Positions 1 through 6,836 of a stretch of DNA of 13,830 nucleotides are shown here, piece after piece. How positions within the stretch are numbered: position 1 is the stretch's first letter; each line of letters starts with the position of its first letter. This stretch comes from Clostridia bacterium. GTDB taxonomy: Bacteria; Bacillota; Clostridia; Oscillospirales; Acutalibacteraceae. A program made the position numbers and the translations under genes. The stretch lies in NCBI GenBank assembly GCA_900752115.1, contig CAADUC010000053.1, positions 1 through 13,830 on the forward strand, written 5' to 3'. Below the pieces are notes generated by a model that saw nothing but the letters and a program-made list of their open reading frames with translations, was not told the origin of the DNA and did no database searches.

Positions 1-91
1 CTCATGGCTGTACCTCCTGAAATGAAAATGCTCTAAGTGACTGCTTCACTAACCATGACAAAAACCATGATTAAGAAGTCACTTAGAGCAT
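1..91 (-). mobile_element. Edge of an inserted element: 15-bp inverted repeat and start of an unknown gene
   Basis: Seen: the coding similarity of virD4 stops at about 91-103. The adjacent 91 bases hold a perfect 15-bp inverted repeat, arms 28-42 and 77-91, around 34 bases that contain the direct repeat AACCATGA (51-58 and 63-70). On the minus strand AGGAGG (13-18) precedes an ATG at 5-3, so a well-initiated gene starts here and leaves the window after one full codon. Inference: this is the terminal region of an insertion sequence whose first gene reads away to the left. A hairpin close to the end and an ORF starting within 100 bases would suit an IS200/IS605-type element, but only the first codon is visible, so the family cannot be named. 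No group II intron 5' consensus (GTGYG) is seen at the junction. Confidence 0.5.
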
Positions 92-1032
92 ACATCTCCG
101 GCTCCCATTTTGAACACATGGTACTGCTTGACCGCGATGTTTTCCGGATCCCGCATCTCCAGACGGGCGAACAGGATATCCAGAGGCGACTCATACTCCT
201 CGTCCTCCTCGCGCACCTCCGCGGCAGCCAGCATTTCCATCACGGTGGCAAAATTCTGTTCCTCCGGCGGCGCCTCGTGAAGGAGATAGAGAACGAGAGC
301 CTGCAGCAGCGCCGTCTCAGACTTCGTCCAGAACGGATCGGTGGTCTGGCTTCCAGCCGGGGTGGTGTTCTGAATGAGCGTTTCGATAAAGCGGAGCACG
401 TCCTTGTCGTCGCGCACATAGGCCATGGGGTTGTAGCAGAACGAAGCGTCGGGGTTGAGCAGATCGAAAACCCGCACCGCAAAGCCGTTCGCTTCCAGCG
501 CGCCTCCCGTTTTGCGCAGAATTTCAGATTTGGGATCACAGATCACCATGGAACACTCGCCGCAGAGAAGAACGTTCGGAATGGCATAGGAGCGGCTTTT
601 TCCCGCTCCGCTGCCTCCGATGACAAGCACGTTGGTATTGCGTTTATGCTTGTGGCCGTCCATTCCAATCTGGAAATGACGGGTGAGAATCACGTTTTGC
701 CCGGGATGCTTTCTGTCCCGGTATCTTCCCGCGATTTGAAACACATCTCCCCATTTTGCGGAACCGTGCTCCTCTCCCCGTCTCCGGTTTTTCCGGCCGG
801 CTTCCGCCGCCGCAGCTGCCACCGCGTATCCCATGGTAAAAAGAAGCAGGCAGCGGAGGGAAGCATCCGTCCAGCGGATGGAAAGCGGCTCGTTCATGGC
901 TGCGGACAACTTTTCAAGAAGGATCGGGAGAGAATCGCCGGTACTCCAGCATCCCGCTGCGAGCAGCGCCACCCACCAGACGATGGGTAAGGGCAGCAGC
1001 CACAGCCACCATGGAAGTTGTTTTCGATTCAG
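79..1032 (-). pseudogene. VirD4/TraG-type coupling protein, truncated at the C-terminus
   Basis: Type IV coupling protein: an inner-membrane ATPase that recruits the relaxase-DNA complex and feeds it to the conjugation channel. Seen in the 317-residue frame: two hydrophobic segments (about residues 8-28 and 61-77), Walker A GGSGAGKS (139-146) and Walker B-like SMVICDPKSE (161-170), then the usual FDLLNP and NPMAYV blocks. Family members are about 600 residues. Here the frame ends about 170 residues after Walker A, in KQYHVFKMGAG followed by five foreign residues and a stop inside the inverted repeat at 77-91. The C-terminal half of the ATPase is absent, so the product is very probably inactive. 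The start is inferred: GGAGG is followed by CTG at 1032-1030, in a CTGA overlap with the stop of the upstream gene. The frame stays open upstream to 1221, but that stretch overlaps the PP-loop gene and is unlikely to be translated. Confidence 0.85.
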
Positions 1033-1793
1033 GAGGGATCTCCTCCTTTCCGATGGTTCAGGCGCTCTTTGAACAGGGAGAAAAATTCTTTGTTCCGTAT
1101 GGAAAGGCCCTGCGCAAGGCGTTCCTCCTCCAGATGAAAGCGCAGGCCAAGCTGGCGGACGGAATAGTCCCTGCGAAACTGGCGCCATGTATGGTCGTCC
1201 ATGTATTGAAGCTTTTCCCACAGTTCAGGGCAATGACGGTAAAGCTTGCGAAGCTCCTCCAGCGGCTGCAGAGGGCAGCACCAGCAGGAAACACGCTCGA
1301 ATATGCGGTACAGGCCATCCCAATCGAAGCCTCGCTGCAGACAATAAGACAGACAATCCTTTTCCGTCATGCCCCAATCGACAAGAGGGTAATGGTGCTG
1401 CTTCACCCGATACGGCTCATCAGCGGCAATTCCTATATATTGGATCAGGTTAAATTCCTTCCGCATTTCCCGCAGATAGCGATTGACAACGCGTTCTTTC
1501 AGTCGTCCCGTGCACCAGCGAGCCCGCGGCCCCGGCCAGCTCATCCCCTTGCAGTTTACAAGCGTGGGATTTTTTCTGACTGGCTGGTATTCATAAAACA
1601 GAGCTTCAAAACCAACTGGCGGGTTCAGCCTGATAATCGGTCTTGCAATGTATCGTTCAAGCTTCTCCAAATGCCGGTACATTTGGGGGAATTCCATCCC
1701 CGTATTACAGAACAGGATTTCATCAACCGGCATTCCCTCCTCCAACATTCTCAGCAGCATTGCCGTGGAATCCTTTCCCCCGGACAGGGACAC
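1029..1793 (-). CDS. PAPS-reductase-family PP-loop protein
   Basis: Adenine-nucleotide alpha hydrolase (PP-loop) protein of the phosphoadenosine-phosphosulfate reductase family, of the kind carried by phages and conjugative elements. Seen: PP-loop SLSGGKDST at the N-terminus, LFCNTGMEFP, a GPRARWCT motif typical of the family, and CWCC further on that may bind a metal or cluster. Such proteins activate a substrate with ATP or handle adenylylated sulfur compounds; the real substrate here is unknown. Start: GTG at 1793 is the first usable codon, but it cuts into the first beta strand. The frame is open upstream (AKHI before VSLSGG) to a TAG, with no ATG, GTG, TTG or CTG, so the native start may be lost or unusual. 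It overlaps virD4 by four bases, implying co-translation. The SLOG terminator lies about 50 bp upstream. Confidence 0.8.
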   Translation of the reverse strand: MSLSGGKDSTAMLLRMLEEGMPVDEILFCNTGMEFPQMYRHLEKLERYIARPIIRLNPPVGFEALFYEYQPVRKNPTLVNCKGMSWPGPRARWCTGRLKERVVNRYLREMRKEFNLIQYIGIAADEPYRVKQHHYPLVDWGMTEKDCLSYCLQRGFDWDGLYRIFERVSCWCCPLQPLEELRKLYRHCPELWEKLQYMDDHTWRQFRRDYSVRQLGLRFHLEEERLAQGLSIRNKEFFSLFKERLNHRKGGDPS

Positions 1794-1841
1794 TATATGC
1801 TTTGCTCTTCTGTCAAAAACCCCTTCTTTCTTTGACTACAG

Positions 1842-1874
1842 AAAAAAGGAGCCTGCGGATATTCCACAGGCTCC
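1842..1874 (-). terminator. Intrinsic terminator after the SLOG gene
   Basis: On the minus strand an 11-bp stem (arms 1864-1874 and 1848-1858, one G-U pair) with a 5-base loop is followed by six T (1847-1842). It lies about 40 bp after the SLOG stop codon and before the PP-loop gene, so PP-loop and virD4 transcription must come from read-through or from a weak promoter in the roughly 50 bp between. Confidence 0.85.
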
Positions 1875-1914
1875 GGGCAATATGGTTGAATGTTTGACTG
1901 ACGATGAAGCGATG

Positions 1915-2256
1915 TTAGCCGGAATGGGAACGGACAAACACTTTCACCGGAATACTCCGGCTTTTGCATTGCTTGATTACAAATTTCGTTCCGTGGGAAA
2001 CGCCATCCCAAAAGGCCAGCACCAGATCCGCGTTCTCGATGATGGTGATGTTCCGTTTCAGCGGAGCGGAGCGTCCGTATTTATCATATTCCGGAAGAAA
2101 CTCCGTCAGCTTGAGTCCATGAGATAGGGCGTATTCTCTTGCGCAGGTGTCCACTCCTCTGGCTCCTCCGGACACAATCTCTGTGACCCCTTCCGGCAGA
2201 TAGTTTTCCAGGTGCTCCACTTTGAGACCTCTCGAACCCACTACAGCCACTCTCAT
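1915..2256 (-). CDS. SLOG-superfamily protein, DUF2493/YspA-like
   Basis: 113 residues with a Rossmann-like nucleotide-binding fold. Seen: N-terminal MRVAVVGSRG, then SGGARGVDTCAREYA, then LVLAFWDG near the C-terminus, the three hallmarks of the DUF2493 (YspA-like) group of SLOG proteins. SLOG proteins are thought to bind or process nucleotide-derived ligands; some groups occur in phage-defence or stress systems, but no function can be assigned here. Start is well supported: GGAGG with 7-8 bp spacing before ATG at 2256. It is divergent from the RHH gene across a 171-bp palindrome-rich region with minus-strand TATAAT boxes at 2339-2344 and 2370-2375, and has its own terminator, so it looks like a single-gene unit. 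Confidence 0.8.
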   Translation of the reverse strand: MRVAVVGSRGLKVEHLENYLPEGVTEIVSGGARGVDTCAREYALSHGLKLTEFLPEYDKYGRSAPLKRNITIIENADLVLAFWDGVSHGTKFVIKQCKSRSIPVKVFVRSHSG

Positions 2257-2338
2257 CTGTTTTCCTCCTCATGCGCACTGGTTCCGGGATGCAGTCCTCA
2301 TTCAGGAACCGGCCTGTTTTTGCTTTGCTGTCCGTCAC

Positions 2339-2393
2339 ATTATAGATATACTATATATCTATTTAAGCCATTATAGCATAGCGCGGCTATAAA
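2339..2393. promoter_or_regulatory. Divergent promoter/operator region with two palindromes
   Basis: AT-rich stretch between the SLOG gene (minus) and the RHH gene (plus). Palindrome 1: ATAGATATA (2342-2350), 3-base spacer, TATATCTAT (2354-2362). Palindrome 2: TTATAGC (2371-2377), 8-base spacer, GCTATAA (2386-2392). Minus-strand TATAAT boxes at 2339-2344 and 2370-2375 and a plus-strand TATACT (2347-2352; TTGCTG 16 bp upstream) overlap the palindromes. The layout fits an operator at which the adjacent RHH protein represses both genes; that role is inferred. Confidence 0.6.
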
Positions 2394-2427
2394 ATGAACA
2401 CACAATATAGCTGCTGAGGTGATATGT

Positions 2428-2631
2428 ATGGCTATCAAAAGTGTGTCCATCCGCATTGAAGAAGAAATGCTGGAAAAGCTGGGATATGTCGCGGACTATG
2501 AGGGCCGCTCGGTCAACAGCCATGTGCTGGTGCTGATCCGCGACAGCATTAAGGCGTTTGAGCAGGAGCACGGCGCCATCGAGGGAAGCATCCGTCCTGA
2601 CGTAAACGTCAAGCCAGCCAGAAAAAGCTGA
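2428..2631 (+). CDS. Arc/MetJ-type ribbon-helix-helix DNA-binding protein
   Basis: 67 residues, the only well-supported plus-strand gene. Seen: a basic N-terminal strand KSVSIRIEEEMLEKLGYVAD followed by a helix-turn-helix-like pair (GRSVNSHVLVLIRDSIKAFEQEHG), matching the Arc-type RHH pattern in which an alternating strand enters the DNA groove as a dimer. The tail is short and basic (PARKS). Start: GAGGTGA at 2416-2422 points to ATG 2428; a GTG at 2419 lies within that ribosome-binding site. Likely role: repressor of its own gene and perhaps of the divergent SLOG gene, given the palindromes at 2342-2392. It converges on ardC with 10 bp between the stops. No toxin partner is seen beside it, so an orphan antitoxin is possible but less likely. 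Confidence 0.75.
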   Translation: MAIKSVSIRIEEEMLEKLGYVADYEGRSVNSHVLVLIRDSIKAFEQEHGAIEGSIRPDVNVKPARKS

Positions 2632-2641
2632 TCTGCCCCGT

Positions 2642-3592
2642 TTATCTGTCCGGCTCCTCCTTTCCTTTGGAGGAGCGCGCTTTTTCCGGCCTGGGAGCTT
2701 CCACGCTGAATTCGTCCGGTCTGATGGCCTGTTCCTGCTCCAGCAGGCTGCACTGAATTTCCCTTCCAACGGCATAGGCGGCCCGTTTAACGTCGCTCAG
2801 AAATCCGCGCTGCCCGCGGACGTCCATTCCGGCGCAGGCGCCGCACACTTTGTCGAAGCGGAACGCGGAGACGTCCATGCCATATCGCCGCGCCACCACA
2901 TAGGCGGCGCAGTAGCTCTGCGGTGCAAAGGACTGGCGGGTATAACCGCTTCCCAGGGAATCAAAATGAGCGTGCGCCTCCTCGCGGGCAAGGCAGCAGA
3001 AGGCTGTTACGGCTTCCATCCCATCGCGCACATAAATGGCGCGCTGACGGGGGACATACTGCGCCTGCACGCCGGGAGGAAGCTGGTCGGTAACGGTAAA
3101 CAGAGCATGAGACTGCTGTGCCATGGCGGCGATCAGCTCCTCGGGATCATACTGCCGGACCGGAGGAGCCTGCCAGCCGCGCGTCTGCGAAATATCGTAG
3201 GCCCGCGTGATCTGATACCCTGACGCCTTTGTGCCGTCCTCTTTCTCGTAGTCCTGCTCCGCAAAGAACACATACCCTTTTTCTCCTGCCCGAATGGAGC
3301 GTCCTGCTTCCTTCCATTTCTCGAAGGTGCGCGGATGCGTAATTTCGGGATTTTGTTCCGAGAGGATCAGGAGGTTCCGGGTGCTCTGCGGCGTACAGCG
3401 AGCCATAAAATCAAGAAAACTCCGCATGGAGGAATCGTCCTGAAACACCCTTGCGGTCTGCGCGTCCACCCGCTCCCAGACCGCTTCGCGCTCCGCCTTT
3501 TTCTGCGCGGCATATTCTTCTTTTCCTACTCGGGGTATCTCATGGTCCGTTTGTTCCCTGTGCTTTTTTCCAAGCAGTTCTGCTAAATTCAT
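2642..3592 (-). CDS. ArdC-like antirestriction / ssDNA-binding protein
   Basis: 316 residues. ArdC-type proteins are often encoded on conjugative elements; they bind single-stranded DNA as it enters a new cell and protect it from restriction, with an N-terminal ssDNA-binding domain and a C-terminal metallopeptidase-like domain. Seen: an N-terminal domain (about 40-140) with FLDFMAR, STRNLLILSEQNP, TFEKWKEAGRSIRAGEKGY; then a helical domain with LAREEAHAHFD. The zinc-protease signature HExxH is reduced to REEAH (203-207), so peptidase activity is doubtful. ATG 3592 is preceded by AAGGCAGGT, which also carries the stop of pcfB three bases upstream, so the two genes are translationally coupled. 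The tail is charged and low in complexity. Confidence 0.75.
   Translation of the reverse strand: MNLAELLGKKHREQTDHEIPRVGKEEYAAQKKAEREAVWERVDAQTARVFQDDSSMRSFLDFMARCTPQSTRNLLILSEQNPEITHPRTFEKWKEAGRSIRAGEKGYVFFAEQDYEKEDGTKASGYQITRAYDISQTRGWQAPPVRQYDPEELIAAMAQQSHALFTVTDQLPPGVQAQYVPRQRAIYVRDGMEAVTAFCCLAREEAHAHFDSLGSGYTRQSFAPQSYCAAYVVARRYGMDVSAFRFDKVCGACAGMDVRGQRGFLSDVKRAAYAVGREIQCSLLEQEQAIRPDEFSVEAPRPEKARSSKGKEEPDR
2653..2685 (+). terminator. Possible intrinsic terminator of the RHH gene, inside the ardC 3' end
   Basis: GCTCCTCC (2653-2660) pairs with GGAGGAGC (2669-2676) across 8 bases, followed by GCGC and five T (2681-2685) on the plus strand. It starts 22 bp after the RHH stop codon and lies within the last codons of convergent ardC, so the sequence serves two purposes. 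Confidence 0.5.
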
Positions 3593-3595
3593 GAA

Positions 3596-4402
3596 TTACC
3601 TGCCTTTCTGTCGTTTCTTTTTTCTTTTGCGGGAGCGGGCGGGCGCGGTGTGCTCGGGCCCGCGGCGCTCCTCCCGTTTTGTACGGCGCTGTGCCTGCTC
3701 CTGCCGGATTTCCCGGAGCAGTTTTTTCACAGACTCCTTTCGGCCGGGCGTCCGGTCATCGCCCTCCCAATCGGGAGAGGAGCCTCTGCCGCGCGAGAAA
3801 GGCTCGGACGGATTCCCGTTCCTCTCCCGGCCCTGTGTAAAATTTTCCGTGTCCGCCTCGCGGGCGGCAGAGGAGAGGGAAAACGCCTCGTCGAAGCCGC
3901 CAAGCTCGAACTCCACCTGCTCGTTTCCTATGGAAACAGCTTCGTTTCGGACCGGGGCGGGCGGCACGAGATCCGGCGCTCTCCCGCCGGTTTCCTCCGG
4001 ATGCTCCACGGCGGCTTCGCCGGCCTGCGAACGCACAAAATCCAGATTGAGATTGTCAAGGATCCGATTGACTTTCGCTGCGTCATCCGCAAACACAACA
4101 AGTTCCAGCTCGCTCCGGTTCCGTTTGTTTCGGATCGGCACATAGAGGAGCCCATGCCGTCTCGCCTCTTTGGCAAACTCCTTGCGGAATTGGACGGGGA
4201 TCTGAAAGAATTTGAACGGACGCTGCTCCTTGAGCATCCGCACCAGCCGGGTTTTTCCGCGTGTCTTTTTCTGATCCCTGAGCACGGCGTAAGCAAACAT
4301 GGCAAAGTTTTTTGCCGCCAGTCCGGACAGCTTGAGGACGACCTCCGTTCCCTCCAGCGTAAACCGGACAACCTGATCAGCGGGGTCGTTTCCGAGATTC
4401 AA
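3596..4402 (-). CDS. PcfB-family conjugation protein (DUF3801)
   Basis: 268 residues. PcfB is the relaxosome accessory factor of pCF10-type conjugation; it links the relaxase to the coupling protein. Seen: N-terminal DUF3801 region (about 1-120) with EGTEVVLKLSGLAAKNFAMF, LKEQRPFKFFQIP and YVPIRNK, then a disordered acidic linker and a very basic tail (RSRKRKKKRQKGR). Start is TTG at 4402, seven bases after GGAGG; the ATG immediately after that GGAGG is in another frame. A hairpin formed by 4421-4444, at the end of the DUF4314 gene, sits just upstream of the ribosome-binding site and could tune translation. In related elements pcfB usually precedes virD4; here ardC and a cargo block separate them. 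Confidence 0.8.
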   Translation of the reverse strand: MNLGNDPADQVVRFTLEGTEVVLKLSGLAAKNFAMFAYAVLRDQKKTRGKTRLVRMLKEQRPFKFFQIPVQFRKEFAKEARRHGLLYVPIRNKRNRSELELVVFADDAAKVNRILDNLNLDFVRSQAGEAAVEHPEETGGRAPDLVPPAPVRNEAVSIGNEQVEFELGGFDEAFSLSSAAREADTENFTQGRERNGNPSEPFSRGRGSSPDWEGDDRTPGRKESVKKLLREIRQEQAQRRTKREERRGPEHTAPARSRKRKKKRQKGR

Positions 4403-4415
4403 TCCGCATCCTCCT

Positions 4416-4685
4416 TCACCGCTCAGCGCCCTGCGGGCGTCTGAGTTTATTTTTTTCCTGCGCGGACTCCCTGGAAAAGGAATCCACGCCGGGAATCAGA
4501 GCGAGCGAGGATCCGGAGTCCCAGCGCACACCGATCTGACCGGCGTCGTCCACATAGACCACCGTTCCTCCTGTTCCGGGGGGCGGGGCCTGCGGATCTC
4601 CCATTGCGTGAAGAATCACACGGGTTCCGGCAGGATACCGCTCCCGGATGTATTCCACCTGTTCTTTTGAAGGCATACGATTCAT
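4416..4685 (-). CDS. DUF4314 protein
   Basis: 89 residues, typical of the small DUF4314 proteins found in clostridial conjugative elements. Seen: RYPAGTRVILHAMGDPQAPP, GTGGTVVYVDDAGQIGVRWD and SSLALIPGVDSF, a compact beta-rich (SH3-like) pattern. Function unknown; its constant place between relaxase and pcfB suggests an accessory role in the relaxosome or its regulation. ATG 4685 directly follows the relaxase TAA, with AGGGAGA inside the relaxase 3' end as ribosome-binding site. The C-terminus is charged and poorly conserved. Confidence 0.75.
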   Translation of the reverse strand: MNRMPSKEQVEYIRERYPAGTRVILHAMGDPQAPPPGTGGTVVYVDDAGQIGVRWDSGSSLALIPGVDSFSRESAQEKNKLRRPQGAER

Positions 4686-6041
4686 TTATGCATCTCCCTT
4701 GTTGATTCCATCTTGCCGCTCACGCGGAAGACGATTCTTGTTTTGTTGCCGCCTGTTCTGTTCCTCCTCCTGCTGCCGCGTCCGACGATCCGCCTGCAGA
4801 CGGCGCTCCATCTCTTCGGAGTCGCGCGCGATGTTCCGGCACAGCCGGACCGTGCGGCGGAGCTGCCGGAGCTGCACCGTCAGCTCAGACAGGCGCGGGG
4901 AACCGGGGGCGTTTCGGGACAGCCGCCTTCTTTCCGCCAGCAGGGCGGCTATTTGTTCCTCCGACGCCTGACGGAGAGCGTTAAGCTGCCCGCGATCGGC
5001 GATATGGTTCCGAAAAACAAACTCCGCCTGCTCGATCCTTCGATCCAGCAGACGGAGCTCCTCGCGCACGGCGGCGCCTGGATATCCGGGCTTTCTGCGA
5101 AGAACGCCCATTTTATAGAGGTACGAAAAGTACAGTGCCCGGAGCCCGGATACCCGGCCCTTCCACGGGTCGAACCGGGAGCGGTGAAAGAAGCGCAGAG
5201 GAGGAGAGGCGTTCCTCCCAGCCGGTTTCCAGCGGCAGGGATACAGAATGCGCCGCTGGATTGCTTCCGGCGTGCAGTTTCTCCCAAGCGTCCGGAAACG
5301 GATGGGGTGCTCTCTCCCGGGCGGCAGCAGCGTCGGGTATTTTCGATCAAAGCGGAACGTATATCCCCGCCGCTCCATGGCGGCGAGAAACTGTCTCCAT
5401 GTCAGGGAAGCTGCGACTGCCTCCGCGATATCCTGCTGATACGGGGTCTTCCATGTCGGTTTTCCATTCTTCTCAGCCAGCCACTGCACATATGGCAAGG
5501 AGGAGCGCTCCGAGAGCTCCGTTTCGATTACCGACAGTCCGTATTTCCGGCACAATTCATCGGAGAAGGTCCGGATTTGACGGAGATATGTCTTCCGATT
5601 GCTGTGGTACTTGGCTCCATCCTCCACGGACACACTGTTCCACAGCAGGTGATTGTGAATATGCCCGGTGTTCAGGTGAGTGCTGACGATTACCTGAAAC
5701 CTTCCGCCGAGAACCTTTTCCGCCAGCTCGAGGCCAACCTGATGCGCCAGTTCCGGGGTGACTTCTCCCGCGGCAAAGCTCTGCACCAGATGATACCCCT
5801 GCACGCCGTCCTCCTTGTGCCACATCCGTTTGACGCTGCACATATCCTCGAAAGCAGTTTCCACCGTGCAGCCGAGCGCTGAACAGAACAGATCCCGCTC
5901 CGTCTGTTTCTCGTTGAGGGCGTCGGCGATCGCCCCGCGCAGAGATTCCGCATGGCGGGAGCGGGAGGTTTTCGTCTCATCGGTCACATACTCAATGCTG
6001 TCATCCAGCCGGTAGACGGGAATCACGCTTGTGTAGGCGAT
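4686..6041 (-). CDS. Relaxase/mobilisation nuclease (MOBP-like HUH enzyme)
   Basis: 451 residues. The relaxase nicks oriT, stays covalently bound to the 5' end through a tyrosine and pilots the strand into the recipient. Seen: N-terminal SVIPVYRLDDSIEYV with a candidate tyrosine, GYHLVQSFA, and the metal-binding cluster THLNTGHIHNH (His at about 122, 127, 129, 131). The second half is arginine/glutamine-rich and coiled-coil-like (last about 120 residues). Start: AAAGGAGG (6048-6054 region) is seven bases from ATC at 6041, giving IAYTSVIPV, which by memory resembles family members that begin MAYTSVIP. The first conventional start is GTG 6026, 21-22 bases from the ribosome-binding site. Either the element uses ATC/GTG or the ATG has been lost. 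It follows mobC by 13 bp. Confidence 0.85.
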   Translation of the reverse strand: MAYTSVIPVYRLDDSIEYVTDETKTSRSRHAESLRGAIADALNEKQTERDLFCSALGCTVETAFEDMCSVKRMWHKEDGVQGYHLVQSFAAGEVTPELAHQVGLELAEKVLGGRFQVIVSTHLNTGHIHNHLLWNSVSVEDGAKYHSNRKTYLRQIRTFSDELCRKYGLSVIETELSERSSLPYVQWLAEKNGKPTWKTPYQQDIAEAVAASLTWRQFLAAMERRGYTFRFDRKYPTLLPPGREHPIRFRTLGRNCTPEAIQRRILYPCRWKPAGRNASPPLRFFHRSRFDPWKGRVSGLRALYFSYLYKMGVLRRKPGYPGAAVREELRLLDRRIEQAEFVFRNHIADRGQLNALRQASEEQIAALLAERRRLSRNAPGSPRLSELTVQLRQLRRTVRLCRNIARDSEEMERRLQADRRTRQQEEEQNRRQQNKNRLPRERQDGINKGDA

Positions 6042-6054
6042 TTCAATGCCTCCT

Positions 6055-6363
6055 TTACCATTTGTCTCTCACCTCCTCCCAGACCGCGCGGGCGATGCGC
6101 GTCATCTCGTCCACGCTTTGCTGATTCGCTTCGCCGTAGGTATTGGCGACACGGGCAAGCTGGTTTGCGTTGTTGCACAGGCCAGCCGCCTTGTGAAGCA
6201 GATCGGCATGGTGCTCACACGGCCTCGCCCGCAGCTCCACGCCCCGGATAAGAGATCGCAGAAGCTCCTCGCGGGAAAGCCCGCTGCGCTCTGCCTGCTC
6301 GTTCAACTGCCGCAGCTCCCTGTCTGTCAGGTGGAGCGGTATCACACGGCTGCGCTTTCTCAT
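6055..6363 (-). CDS. mobC: MobC-like relaxosome accessory protein
   Basis: 102 residues. MobC proteins bind near nic, help melt oriT and recruit the relaxase. Seen: N-terminal ribbon-helix-helix-like region (VIPLHLTDRELRQLNEQAERSGLSREELLRSLI) and a C-terminal MobC block with LCNNANQLARVANTYG. ATG 6363 overlaps the stop of a 22-codon frame; the upstream ribosome-binding site is weak. It is the first gene of the mobilisation operon, just downstream of two strong palindromes proposed as oriT, the normal arrangement for mobC-relaxase pairs. No strong promoter is visible in the 127 bp between the upstream terminator and this start. Confidence 0.8.
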   Translation of the reverse strand: MRKRSRVIPLHLTDRELRQLNEQAERSGLSREELLRSLIRGVELRARPCEHHADLLHKAAGLCNNANQLARVANTYGEANQQSVDEMTRIARAVWEEVRDKW

Positions 6364-6439
6364 CGGGCGGACTGGGCTGATTTCTCCAGTTTTTTCACCT
6401 CATTTCGGGTCAAATGCAGCAGGCGGATCATGCGGGGGA

Positions 6440-6478
6440 CCGGGGTACTCCCCGGAAGGCGTTTGGATATCCAAACGC
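6440..6478. other. Candidate oriT: two adjacent palindromes upstream of mobC
   Basis: Seen: CCGGGG-TACT-CCCCGG (6440-6455) followed three bases later by the perfect 20-bp palindrome GCGTTTGGATATCCAAACGC (6459-6478). They occupy the non-coding gap between a terminator (6491-6529) and mobC. Inverted repeats beside mobC and relaxase are the usual form of an origin of transfer; no family nic sequence was recognised, so the assignment is an inference from position and structure. Confidence 0.5.
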
Positions 6479-6491
6479 TATGCTTGCGACG

Positions 6492-6529
6492 GAAAGAAAA
6501 AGGCTGGCGCCTCAAATGGGCGTCAGCCT
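6492..6529 (-). terminator. Intrinsic terminator after the first toxin gene
   Basis: On the minus strand an 11-bp stem (6519-6529 with 6501-6511, one G-U pair, 7-base loop) is followed by TTTTTCTTT. The stem begins inside the toxin stop codon, closing the toxin-antitoxin transcript before the mob region. Confidence 0.88.
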
Positions 6530-6836
6530 AATCATGAAAAAGGATGCGAAGGTAATCAGTTCTTCCGTCCAGAATTCGAAGGACGGAAATGACGTCATGT
6601 TCTATCCGATAGAACGCAATTCGTTTCCCACATATTAAATACCGCAGATCCGTTGTTCTGCCAATCCGCCGTGACAATTCCGGCCCCATAAGCGGCTGCT
6701 CCTTTAAACGGGAACAGCTTTCCAAAACAGACAGGACTGTTCTGTCTGCGGCAGCGGGGTTTTGAAGCTCCCGGGCAATATAGCCGTGAAGCTCACGCAA
6801 ATCCTCCCGGGCTGCGGGAGTGTAACGAAGCTTCAT
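6528..6836 (-). CDS. RelE/ParE-superfamily toxin
   Basis: 102 residues. Seen: the superfamily pattern MKLRYTPAAREDLRELHGYI at the N-terminus, a central RIGRTTDLRYLICGKRIAFYRI strand block and a C-terminal VLRILDGRTDYLRILF. Members inhibit translation by ribosome-dependent mRNA cleavage (RelE) or poison gyrase (ParE); the sequence alone does not decide which. ATG 6836 lies in an ATGA overlap with the antitoxin gene. The gene ends in its own terminator. Probable role: maintenance of the element. Confidence 0.85.
   Translation of the reverse strand: MKLRYTPAAREDLRELHGYIARELQNPAAADRTVLSVLESCSRLKEQPLMGPELSRRIGRTTDLRYLICGKRIAFYRIEHDVISVLRILDGRTDYLRILFHD

Noticed and set aside
37-990. Long plus-strand open frames opposite virD4, relaxase and methyltransferase (37-990, 4713-5882, 7212-8531)
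   Set aside because: They lie antisense to recognised protein families, lack ribosome-binding sites and show no family motifs; GC-rich codon use readily creates them.
1033-1221. 63-residue N-terminal extension of VirD4
   Set aside because: It would overlap the PP-loop gene by nearly 200 bp and has no membrane-protein character; the ribosome-binding site lies at the later start.
1789-1818. TTGACA and TATAGT boxes just upstream of the PP-loop gene
   Set aside because: The spacer is only 13 bp, too short for a sigma-A promoter, and the second box overlaps the GTG start.
2084-2338. Minus-strand frame beginning upstream of the SLOG gene
   Set aside because: Starts at an unsupported GTG without a ribosome-binding site and runs over the SLOG gene in another frame.
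6361-6432. A 22-23-codon minus-strand frame ending in an ATGA overlap with mobC
   Set aside because: The overlap is suggestive, but the frame is very short, has no clear ribosome-binding site and lies beside the candidate oriT. A leader peptide is not excluded.
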